Source: Clostridia bacterium
Lineage (GTDB): Bacteria > Bacillota > Clostridia > Oscillospirales > Acutalibacteraceae
Length of the DNA: 64,000 bases
Reading direction: 5' to 3'
NCBI GenBank assembly: GCA_017466365.1
Contig: JAFTUG010000012.1
Coordinates: forward strand, 124,001 to 188,000
The translations under genes were made by a program, and so were the position numbers. Position 1 is the stretch's first letter. Each line of letters opens with the position of its first letter. Positions 37,162 to 43,998 of the stretch are shown piece after piece. Under the pieces are notes generated by a model that was not told the DNA's origin, searched no databases, and worked only from the letters and a program-made list of their open reading frames with translations.

Positions 37162-37937
37162 AATAATTCCTCGTTAACAAAGTATTCTGCAGGTGATTCC
37201 TGCGGTATAATTTCAACATCACAGTCAAAATTATCTTTAAGCTTTTTTGCCAAAACCGCAACAACGGGATTTTCTGTTTCAAAATGTCCTGCTGAAATAA
37301 GTGTTATTCCCATTGCTTTTGCATCGAGAAACTCGTGATGCTTTGCTTCTCCGGTAATATAGGCATCGCAGCCTGAATTTGCTGCATCGTGAATAAAATC
37401 TGTTCCTGCGCCGCCGCAGAGAGCAACTTTTTTGATTATCTTTCCGCTGTCAGCCATTGCAGCACATGTTGAAAGCTTTTCAGAACAAAGCTTTGCAAGC
37501 TCTGCACCTGAAATGGCGCTGATTTCCGCAACCCTGACCATTTCTGTTTCGCCGTTTTCGGAAAGAGGATATGCATTTTTAAATCCGAGTGCCTCCGCAA
37601 GGGCATCGTTTACTCCGCCTTTTGCAATATCAAGTGATGTGTGTGTACATATTGCGGAAATTCCGTTTTTGATAAGCAGATATGTCGGGTCGCTTGAAAA
37701 AACGGTTTTTATTCCCCTGAAAATAACAGGATGATGGCTTACAATAAGCTCAATACTTTTTTCGGCCGCATAATTAACAGCCTCCGCCGTTATGTCAAGC
37801 ACAACGCCGATTTTGGCGATTTTGCTGCTTTTATCACCTATGATAAGTCCGCTGTTATCCCATTCGCATTGCTTTTCAAAGGGGGCAATACTGTTTATAT
37901 ATTCAAAAACCTCATTAACAGTCGGTTTGCATTTCAT
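37137..37937 (-). CDS. Nif3-like dinuclear metal-centre protein (YqfO)
   Basis: 266-residue member of the NIF3/GTP cyclohydrolase I type 2 family. Metal-binding motifs are visible: LIVSHHPVIFRG near 65, CTHTSLDIAKGGVNDALAE near 97, and SAGHFETE near 225. These proteins form hexamers with a two-metal site; the cellular role is still unsettled. It overlaps trmK upstream by 23 bases and rqcH downstream by 25. The trmK-yqfO pairing is common in Firmicutes. GGAGG precedes the start. Confidence 0.92.
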   Translation of the reverse strand: MKCKPTVNEVFEYINSIAPFEKQCEWDNSGLIIGDKSSKIAKIGVVLDITAEAVNYAAEKSIELIVSHHPVIFRGIKTVFSSDPTYLLIKNGISAICTHTSLDIAKGGVNDALAEALGFKNAYPLSENGETEMVRVAEISAISGAELAKLCSEKLSTCAAMADSGKIIKKVALCGGAGTDFIHDAANSGCDAYITGEAKHHEFLDAKAMGITLISAGHFETENPVVAVLAKKLKDNFDCDVEIIPQESPAEYFVNEELLCPLTELH

Positions 37938-38610
37938 TTATAATTTCCTCCGTTTCGGAAGTAACTTTTTTAATATATTCGGCTTTTTCGGATGTGCCGT
38001 GAAGTCTTTCTGCCTCAAGCTTTGTTATCAGTCTTGATAAAATATTTTTAAGAAAAAGCTTTGCTTCAGGCTTTCTGCATTTGGGCAATTCACCCGTATA
38101 TATATAAGAAACGGGTCTTTCTTTAATGCAGCCCGTATACTCGGCTGCCATGGCACAGTAAATTTTTCCCGAGTCAATGCATGCATCTTCAAACAGAATT
38201 TCAAATCCGTTTTCAATAAAATATCTGCGTATATCCTCTGCGTGCGATTGCGGCTGAACGATGAGCCTTTTTGATGAATCTTTAAGCCAATCCGTTCTTG
38301 AAACAAGCTCCTCCATGAGAGTGCCGCCCATGCCGCACATTATAAAATCCTGAGCTTCAAACGGCTCGATTTCATCAAAACCGTCTGATAAACGGAGGGT
38401 GATTTTGTCATTTATGCCGTATTGTTCAACCGTTTTCAGAGCATTATTAAGCGGACCCTTGCGAACATCGCACGCAAGAGCCTTTGGTGAAATGCTGTTT
38501 AAAACAAGAAAGGCGGGGAGATAGGCGTGGTCCGTGCCGATATCGGCAACGGTATTACCCTGACGCACCATTCTCGCCGCCATGAGCATTCTTTCTGAAA
38601 GATTAAGCAT
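37915..38610 (-). CDS. trmK: tRNA (adenine(22)-N1)-methyltransferase TrmK
   Basis: SAM-dependent enzyme that methylates N1 of A22 in tRNA. The start MLNLSERMLMAARMV at 38610 is the conserved family beginning and overlaps the DUF1858 stop by 8 bases; an ATG at 38655 lies inside that gene. Motifs: VADIGTDHAYLPAFLV (SAM binding, about 25-40), IMCGMGGTLMEELV and LIVQPQSHAEDIRRYF. 231 residues, normal. Next to nif3 as in many Firmicutes. Confidence 0.92.
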   Translation of the reverse strand: MLNLSERMLMAARMVRQGNTVADIGTDHAYLPAFLVLNSISPKALACDVRKGPLNNALKTVEQYGINDKITLRLSDGFDEIEPFEAQDFIMCGMGGTLMEELVSRTDWLKDSSKRLIVQPQSHAEDIRRYFIENGFEILFEDACIDSGKIYCAMAAEYTGCIKERPVSYIYTGELPKCRKPEAKLFLKNILSRLITKLEAERLHGTSEKAEYIKKVTSETEEIINEMQTDC

Positions 38611-38809
38611 TCTGTGCAAGGAAAGCGTTGATTTTTGCGATAAGCTCGTCAGCATTTACACCGTGAACCATGCAAGCCTGTGCAACGGATTCGTTTCTTG
38701 CGGAAGGGCAGCCGAGGCAATGCATTCCCATTTCAAGGAAGAAGGGAGCAACCTCACGGTTTGCATCGAGAATTTCGCCGATTTTCATATCTTTTGTGAT
38801 TTCAGTCAT
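38603..38809 (-). CDS. DUF1858 small protein with CxxC motif
   Basis: 68-residue protein of the DUF1858 (hybrid-cluster-associated disulfide) family: MKIGEILDANREVAPFFLE and then MGMHCLGCPSARNESVAQAC. The CLGC pair may bind metal or form a disulfide. Function unknown. It is first in the operon, with its own promoter at 38845-38873. AAAGGA before the ATG at 38809 sets the start. Confidence 0.88.
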   Translation of the reverse strand: MTEITKDMKIGEILDANREVAPFFLEMGMHCLGCPSARNESVAQACMVHGVNADELIAKINAFLAQNA

Positions 38810-38844
38810 TGTAAAACATCCTTTCAATATAAATTTACATCAAT

Positions 38845-38873
38845 ATCTTATCATAAATTTTTTTGAATATCAA
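38845..38873 (-). promoter_or_regulatory. Promoter of the DUF1858-trmK-nif3-rqcH operon
   Basis: On the minus strand TTGATA and TAAGAT are 17 bases apart. Confidence 0.6.
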
Positions 38874-38879
38874 TAGTAT

Positions 38880-38908
38880 TTGACATTCTTGTTATAACAT
38901 TGTAAAAT
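38880..38908 (+). promoter_or_regulatory. Promoter of the flavoprotein genes
   Basis: TTGACA, 17 bases, TAAAAT. It diverges from the promoter at 38845-38873; the two -35 boxes are only six bases apart, so the two promoters may compete. Confidence 0.75.
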
Positions 38909-38942
38909 ATATATTCAGTAAAAATACAAAGGAGGCGCAGAT

Positions 38943-40157
38943 GTGAAAAGCTATGATCTGATTGTTGTCGGCGGATGCTCTGCGGGTATAGTTGCTGCAA
39001 TAACCGCAAAACGCAGAAATCCCGAAATGAAAATTGCAATTCTCGAAAAACTGCCGAGAATAGGGAAAAAGCTGCTTGCTACAGGTAACGGCAAATGCAA
39101 TCTTACCAACGAGAATGCGCCGGAGCATGATTATGTCGGAAAAGAATTTGCCTCCTTTGCTTTTGAAAAATACAGCCCCGAAAAGGTGAAAGAATTTTTC
39201 TGCTCGCTCGGATTGCTTTGCTATACCGATTCTTGCGGCAGAGTTTATCCCGAAAGTAATACGGCGGCTTCTGTTGTTGATGCTTTGAGATTTGAGCTTG
39301 AGCGGCTTAAAATCGATGTATACTGCGAGACTGCAGTTACAGATATAAAGCATAAAAAGGATTTCATTATTAACGGCGAATTTGTCTCTAAAAAGCTGAT
39401 TATTGCCGCAGGAGGAAAATCATCACCGTCTCAAGGCTCTGACGGCAGCGGATATGCACTTGCTAAAATGCTCGGTCATTCGGTTACAAGGCTTTATCCC
39501 GCTCTCGTGCCTTTGTGTGTTTCTCCCGAAATAACAAAGCCTATGAAGGGCATCAGGGTCAGAAATGTTAATCTGACTCTTAAAGGAGAAAAGAAAATTG
39601 CACAGACAAGCGGTGAAATACTTTTTACCGATTACGGACTATCGGGAATAGCCGCAATGGAGCTTGCCGCATCGGCACAGAAATACATTGATACTGTCAA
39701 GTCAAATCCCTTTACTTATATTGATTTTATGCCCGATATGACATATGATAAGATTGTTGATTACCTTATAAATCTCAATAATATCAAGGGGTTTGCCAAT
39801 ATTGATAATTTGCTTACGGGATTTCTACCCAAAGCTGTCGGAATAGCAATTTGTAAAGCTTCAAAACTTTACAAATCAGATAAGCTTATATCCGACCTGA
39901 ATGAAAAGGATATCAGAAAAATCGCCGAAAAAATAAAGAGCTTTCCGCTTGAAGTGACAGGCTCAAAGGGATTTAAGGATGCTCAGGTTACAAGCGGCGG
40001 TGTTAAAACCGATGAAGCAGATGAAAAAACCATGCAATCAAAAATTTGCAAAGATTTATATTTTGCAGGTGAGATATTTGATGTTGACGGTGGCTGCGGA
40101 GGTTTTAATCTCCAATGGGCTTGGGCGTCGGGTATGCTTGCAGGTGAACTGAATTAA
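38943..40157 (+). CDS. HI0933/BaiN-family FAD-dependent oxidoreductase
   Basis: 404-residue flavoprotein. The N-terminal dinucleotide fold has VVGGCSAGIVAAI, a variant of the usual GGGAAG, followed by GKKLLATGNGKCNLTN, the hallmark of this family; the C-terminus reads FDVDGGCGGFNLQWAWASG. The true substrate of most family members is unknown; BaiN from Clostridium acts on bile-acid intermediates, but family membership alone does not show that here. The start is a GTG at 38943 with AAAGGAGG upstream. The next gene, also a flavoprotein, follows by 12 bases. Confidence 0.88.
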   Translation: MKSYDLIVVGGCSAGIVAAITAKRRNPEMKIAILEKLPRIGKKLLATGNGKCNLTNENAPEHDYVGKEFASFAFEKYSPEKVKEFFCSLGLLCYTDSCGRVYPESNTAASVVDALRFELERLKIDVYCETAVTDIKHKKDFIINGEFVSKKLIIAAGGKSSPSQGSDGSGYALAKMLGHSVTRLYPALVPLCVSPEITKPMKGIRVRNVNLTLKGEKKIAQTSGEILFTDYGLSGIAAMELAASAQKYIDTVKSNPFTYIDFMPDMTYDKIVDYLINLNNIKGFANIDNLLTGFLPKAVGIAICKASKLYKSDKLISDLNEKDIRKIAEKIKSFPLEVTGSKGFKDAQVTSGGVKTDEADEKTMQSKICKDLYFAGEIFDVDGGCGGFNLQWAWASGMLAGELN

Positions 40158-40169
40158 CGAGGAATAGTT

Positions 40170-41777
40170 ATGATTAAAATTAACGAAATTAAATTGCCGC
40201 TGGATAGTAACGAGGGCGCACTTCGCACTGCTGCGGCAAAGGCATTGAGATGCAGAGAGGATAAAATAAAATCCTTGCAAATAACCAAAAAAGCGGTTGA
40301 CTGCAGAAAAAAAGATAATATTTTTTTTGTTTATAATGTTGCGGTTGAGGTGGATTCGGATGAAAATTCCGTTGTTTCCCATGCAAAAAATTCAAAGGTT
40401 GAAATTGGAGTTCCGTATAAATATGAAATGCCTGAAATCCGAAGAACAAGCACCTTACGCCCCGTAATTGCAGGCTTCGGACCTGCGGGCTTTTATGCGG
40501 CACTTATTCTTGCAAGAGCAGGGTTTAAGCCTCTTGTTATTGAACGCGGTGCCGATGTTGATACGAGAACAAAGGATGTAAATAATTTCTGGACAACTAA
40601 AAAGCTTAATACCGAAAGCAATGTTCAGTTCGGTGAAGGCGGTGCAGGCACATTTTCGGACGGTAAACTGACAACGGGAATCAAAGACCCGCTTTGCAGA
40701 AAGGTTGTTGAGGAACTTGTTGCACACGGTGCGCCTCCCGAAATCGCTTATTCATCAACTCCGCATATCGGAACTGATAAGCTCGGTGCGGTTGTCAAAG
40801 CATTCCGTGAAGAAATCATTTCACTCGGCGGTGAAGTTCGCTTCGGTTGGAAGCTGACTGATTTGATAATTGCAAACGGTGTTATTCAGGGTGTAACCTG
40901 TCGAAATTCCGATGGCGGAATTGAGGATATAGAAACGGATACTCTTCTTCTTTGCATCGGTCATTCGGCAAGAGATACGGTTGAAATGCTTCACGGAAAG
41001 GGAGTAAATATTATTCAGAAGCCCTTTTCTGTCGGTGTCCGTATTGAGCATCCCAGAGAGATGATAGATAAAGCGCAGTACGGCTCTTTTGCAGGTCATC
41101 CCGCACTCGGAGCCGCAAACTATAAGCTTGCATGCCATCCCGAACATGGCAGAGGTGCCTATACTTTTTGTATGTGCCCCGGAGGAACGGTTGTTGCGGC
41201 AGCATCGGAAGAAGGTCATGTTGTTGTTAACGGCATGAGCGAATATGCCCGAGACGGCGAAAATTCAAATGCCGCTTTACTTGTCGGAATTGAACCCGAG
41301 CATTTCGGCAGCGACCATCCTCTTGCAGGTATGGAGCTTCAAAGAAAAATTGAGAAAACCGCATTTGAGCTTGGCGGAGGGGACTACAGTGCACCATGCC
41401 AGACTATCGGCGATTTTCTAAATAATACTCCCTCAAAAAAACTTTCCTATGTTAAGCCTACTTGCGCAACGGGTGTAACTCCCGGTGATATCCGAAAGGT
41501 TCTCCCCGAAAAGGTTACGGATATCATGGCAAAGGCTATTGTTAAAATGGATAAAAGCCTCAACGGATTTGCACTTCCCGACGGTGTACTCACGGCTCCC
41601 GAAACCCGTTCTTCCGCACCCGTCAGAATCCTGCGTGATGACCTTTATCAGTCAAATATCAGAGGACTTTATCCATGCGGTGAGGGTGCGGGATATGCAG
41701 GTGGCATTGTTTCTGCGGCAGTTGACGGAATAAGATGTGCTCATGCAGTTCTGATTGACGAAAGCGATGAGTGGTGA
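40170..41777 (+). CDS. FAD-dependent dehydrogenase (COG2509 type)
   Basis: 535-residue flavoprotein of unknown reaction. There is an N-terminal ~85-residue domain, then AGFGPAGFYAALILARAGF (FAD binding, about 95-113), FGEGGAGTFSDGKLTT in the middle, and SSAPVRILRD and GEGAGYAGGI near the C-terminus; these are typical for the family. It lies 12 bases behind the HI0933-like gene in one transcript. Its substrate and partner are unknown. Confidence 0.88.
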   Translation: MIKINEIKLPLDSNEGALRTAAAKALRCREDKIKSLQITKKAVDCRKKDNIFFVYNVAVEVDSDENSVVSHAKNSKVEIGVPYKYEMPEIRRTSTLRPVIAGFGPAGFYAALILARAGFKPLVIERGADVDTRTKDVNNFWTTKKLNTESNVQFGEGGAGTFSDGKLTTGIKDPLCRKVVEELVAHGAPPEIAYSSTPHIGTDKLGAVVKAFREEIISLGGEVRFGWKLTDLIIANGVIQGVTCRNSDGGIEDIETDTLLLCIGHSARDTVEMLHGKGVNIIQKPFSVGVRIEHPREMIDKAQYGSFAGHPALGAANYKLACHPEHGRGAYTFCMCPGGTVVAAASEEGHVVVNGMSEYARDGENSNAALLVGIEPEHFGSDHPLAGMELQRKIEKTAFELGGGDYSAPCQTIGDFLNNTPSKKLSYVKPTCATGVTPGDIRKVLPEKVTDIMAKAIVKMDKSLNGFALPDGVLTAPETRSSAPVRILRDDLYQSNIRGLYPCGEGAGYAGGIVSAAVDGIRCAHAVLIDESDEW

Positions 41778-41781
41778 GATT

Positions 41782-42177
41782 ATGGAAATAAAGCTTGAAA
41801 AACTCACCGATGAACAGCTTGCAAAGCGAATGTCAAAATATATTGCAACTTTGCAGAGTATAACCGTAAGAGCCGAATATTATTCGATGGGTCAATGCCC
41901 CGAAAAGGAACGCAAGGAGCTTAATGCTGATTATTCGTGGGTCAGGGATTCTATTCGCGGGGATTTGAACTATCTTAACTATAACAAGGATAAAAAAGGC
42001 AGTAAGCTTTTGTGGGATAAATATTATCCCTCGGTCAATGAAGCGGCGGCATGGGGACTTTACGCAGACCACGAGGGTGGTTTTGACGATGAATATTTCA
42101 AAAGCATTGCAGTTGCAGAAGAAAAGCTGACAAAGTATTATTCTTATGACTTTTGGAGAATAATTGCAGAGGAATAA
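41782..42177 (+). CDS. Hypothetical protein behind the flavoprotein genes
   Basis: 131 residues, hydrophilic, rich in Lys, Glu and Tyr, without signal peptide or membrane segment. Visible segments include ELNADYSWVRDSIRGDLNYL and AAAWGLYADHEGGFDDEYF. I do not recognise a family. The ATG at 41782 is 5 bases after the upstream stop codon, and GGTGAG inside the end of that gene may be the ribosome binding site; a TTG at 41755 is also in frame. Operon membership is likely. Confidence 0.62.
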   Translation: MEIKLEKLTDEQLAKRMSKYIATLQSITVRAEYYSMGQCPEKERKELNADYSWVRDSIRGDLNYLNYNKDKKGSKLLWDKYYPSVNEAAAWGLYADHEGGFDDEYFKSIAVAEEKLTKYYSYDFWRIIAEE

Positions 42178-42186
42178 AAAGGACTG

Positions 42187-42400
42187 CTTCACAAAGCGAA
42201 GAACAAAAGAAACTGAATTAATAAAAGTTTGGCTTGCGAAGGTAGGTAACCTCTGCAAGCCATTTTAAAATTGTGCCGATAATGAAAAGTAATCTTTATG
42301 TTTCTTTTAGCTCTTTTTCTGAACTCGACGTATAGTACACACGCCTGTCGTTCGGAGAAAAGAGCTTCTTCATCTCCGTGAAACAGCTCTTTGCATAATT
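42187..42400. repeat. Intergenic repeat, copy 2, with an inserted hairpin
   Basis: It shares with 5972-6115 the ordered blocks GCGAAGAACAAA, AATAAA, GGCTTGC...GCAAGCC, TTTTAGCTCT and GTGAAACAGCTCTTTG. Between the last two lies an extra inverted repeat: AGCTCTTTTTCTGAAC (42309-42324) against GTTCGGAGAAAAGAGCT (42350-42366). No ORF is visible in the spacer before the M23 gene at 42450. Confidence 0.55.
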
Positions 42401-42449
42401 AATGCTTCGCATTCATATAATTAACCAAAACTTTTTCGGGGGAATTATA

Positions 42450-43376
42450 ATGGACTATGATTTTCAGCAGCCGCAAAGAGAAGAACGTGATGAATACAGA
42501 AACAGATTCAAGTTTACCGATGAAGATGCACCGAAAAGAAACGGCCCATCCAAATCAAAGCCAAAAACAAAAACCGATTATCTGATAAGACTTATTCTGC
42601 TTCAAGGTATTTTGAGCATTCTAATAGTTTCGGGCGTTTTCCTTGCCTCAAAAATCAGCCCGAATTTTTTTGCTGAAATGAAAGAAGATTACGGCAGAAT
42701 TATGCAAACGGATATGTCGGCAGGGGATATAGCGAGTCAGCTTAAAGAGGCGGCGGAATTTGTTCTCAAACCCGTTCAGTCAACCGAGACGGATGAAGAA
42801 ATTCGGGCTGTTATGGCGCAGACTTCGGAAAATATTTCCGTCACTTCATATGAAGTAACAAGCGATGAAACGGGAGAAACAATTGCCGTTGGCGAAATGG
42901 TGAACGGTTCGGGTGGCGATGATACCGAATCCGCAAAAGGCACTTCTTTTGCAAGCTATTTTGTAAACGCTGATCCGATTATACCCGTTCAGGGCGCAAG
43001 AATAACCTCACGATTCGGCTACAGAACCCATCCCATAACAGGCAAATACGGATTTCATACCGGTCTTGACCTTGCGGCTGCAGAGGGTACACCGATATCC
43101 TCCGTCTTTTACGGCAAAGTAACCAAAACAGGTGAGGATGATTCATGGGGCAAGTATGTTCTTGTTGAACATTCCGACGGCTTTGAAACCTTCTATTGCC
43201 ATCTTTCGGAGATTTACGTTGAAAATGGAGCTGTTATAAGGCAGGGCGAAACGGTTGGTCTTGTCGGTTCAACGGGAATGTCAACGGGTCCGCACCTTCA
43301 TTTTGAAGTGAGAATAAACGGCATAAGGGTCGACCCCGAATTGCTTCTCTATCCCGAAAATGCCGATGAAGCTTGA
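42450..43376 (+). CDS. Membrane-anchored M23 peptidase-like protein, SpoIVFA-like
   Basis: 308 residues: a charged N-terminal cytoplasmic part, one membrane helix at about 42-64, an acidic linker, and an M23/LytM domain at about 180-300. The zinc ligands HTGLD and HLHFE and the FYCHLSE motif are all present, so it may be an active endopeptidase, unlike the degenerate domain of Bacillus SpoIVFA. The next gene is an M50 protease overlapping by 17 bases, the same order as spoIVFA-spoIVFB, which makes a sporulation role plausible. The ATG at 42450 with GGGGGA upstream is preferred to 42402. Confidence 0.78.
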   Translation: MDYDFQQPQREERDEYRNRFKFTDEDAPKRNGPSKSKPKTKTDYLIRLILLQGILSILIVSGVFLASKISPNFFAEMKEDYGRIMQTDMSAGDIASQLKEAAEFVLKPVQSTETDEEIRAVMAQTSENISVTSYEVTSDETGETIAVGEMVNGSGGDDTESAKGTSFASYFVNADPIIPVQGARITSRFGYRTHPITGKYGFHTGLDLAAAEGTPISSVFYGKVTKTGEDDSWGKYVLVEHSDGFETFYCHLSEIYVENGAVIRQGETVGLVGSTGMSTGPHLHFEVRINGIRVDPELLLYPENADEA

Positions 43377-43977
43377 TTTCGGTAAAACAACATTAAAAAT
43401 AAATGTATCATTTGCCGTTGCCGTTACTCTGACTCTGATTATCGATGAAAGCGGAGTAGGTGCAATTGCGCTGCTTTGCTGCATTATACACGAAGCAGGT
43501 CACATAATCTGCCTGCTGATTTTGGGTGAAAAGCCTAAAAAAATCGAGCTGTCATTTTACGGAATCAAGCTTGAACGTTTTCCTATGTACGCTCAAGACA
43601 CGGAAGGAGATTTAACGGTTTATGTATCGGGACCTGCGGCAAATCTGTTGTTTTCGGCTGCGGTTTTTCTTTTGAGCAATTTTTTTGTAACTCTGCGCAT
43701 TGCGGCGATAATCAGCCTTTGTATAGGAATATTCAACCTTATACCTTGCAGACCTCTTGACGGCGGAAACATACTTTATACAGTTCTTTGCAGAAATACA
43801 AAACACAAAACGGCGGATAAGATATGCCTTGCAGTAACAATTGCCGTGCTTATTCCTATGGCTGTTGCGGGAATTTTTCTGTTGACACGAAACGGCAACA
43901 TAACTCTGCTTGCGGTTACGGTATATGTTGCGGCTGCGAGTATATTTGAACATAAAAAAACCGCTCTTGAAGCATAA
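43360..43977 (+). CDS. M50 site-2 protease family protein, SpoIVFB-like
   Basis: 205-residue intramembrane zinc metalloprotease. HEAGH at about 44-48 is the HExxH-type motif, and PLDGGNILY near 132-140 gives the third ligand. About five to six membrane helices are visible. Bacillus SpoIVFB (288 residues) cleaves pro-sigma-K and has a C-terminal CBS domain; none is visible here. It overlaps the M23-like gene by 17 bases. By position and pairing it is the best SpoIVFB candidate, but its substrate is inferred only. Confidence 0.8.
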   Translation: MPMKLDFGKTTLKINVSFAVAVTLTLIIDESGVGAIALLCCIIHEAGHIICLLILGEKPKKIELSFYGIKLERFPMYAQDTEGDLTVYVSGPAANLLFSAAVFLLSNFFVTLRIAAIISLCIGIFNLIPCRPLDGGNILYTVLCRNTKHKTADKICLAVTIAVLIPMAVAGIFLLTRNGNITLLAVTVYVAAASIFEHKKTALEA

Positions 43978-43989
43978 CTTCAGGAGCGG
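43954..43989 (-). terminator. Terminator of the third LRR gene
   Basis: CCGCTCTTGAAG and CTTCAGGAGCGG form a 12-bp stem with one G-T pair around CATAA. Seven A on the plus strand give the T run on the minus strand. The stem overlaps the last codons of the M50 gene. Confidence 0.85.
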
Positions 43990-43998
43990 TAATTCTGT

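Noticed and set aside
39000-41777. Bile-acid metabolism assignment (BaiN) for the flavoprotein genes
   Set aside because: The HI0933 family is broad and no other bai gene is nearby, so only a family-level call is justified.
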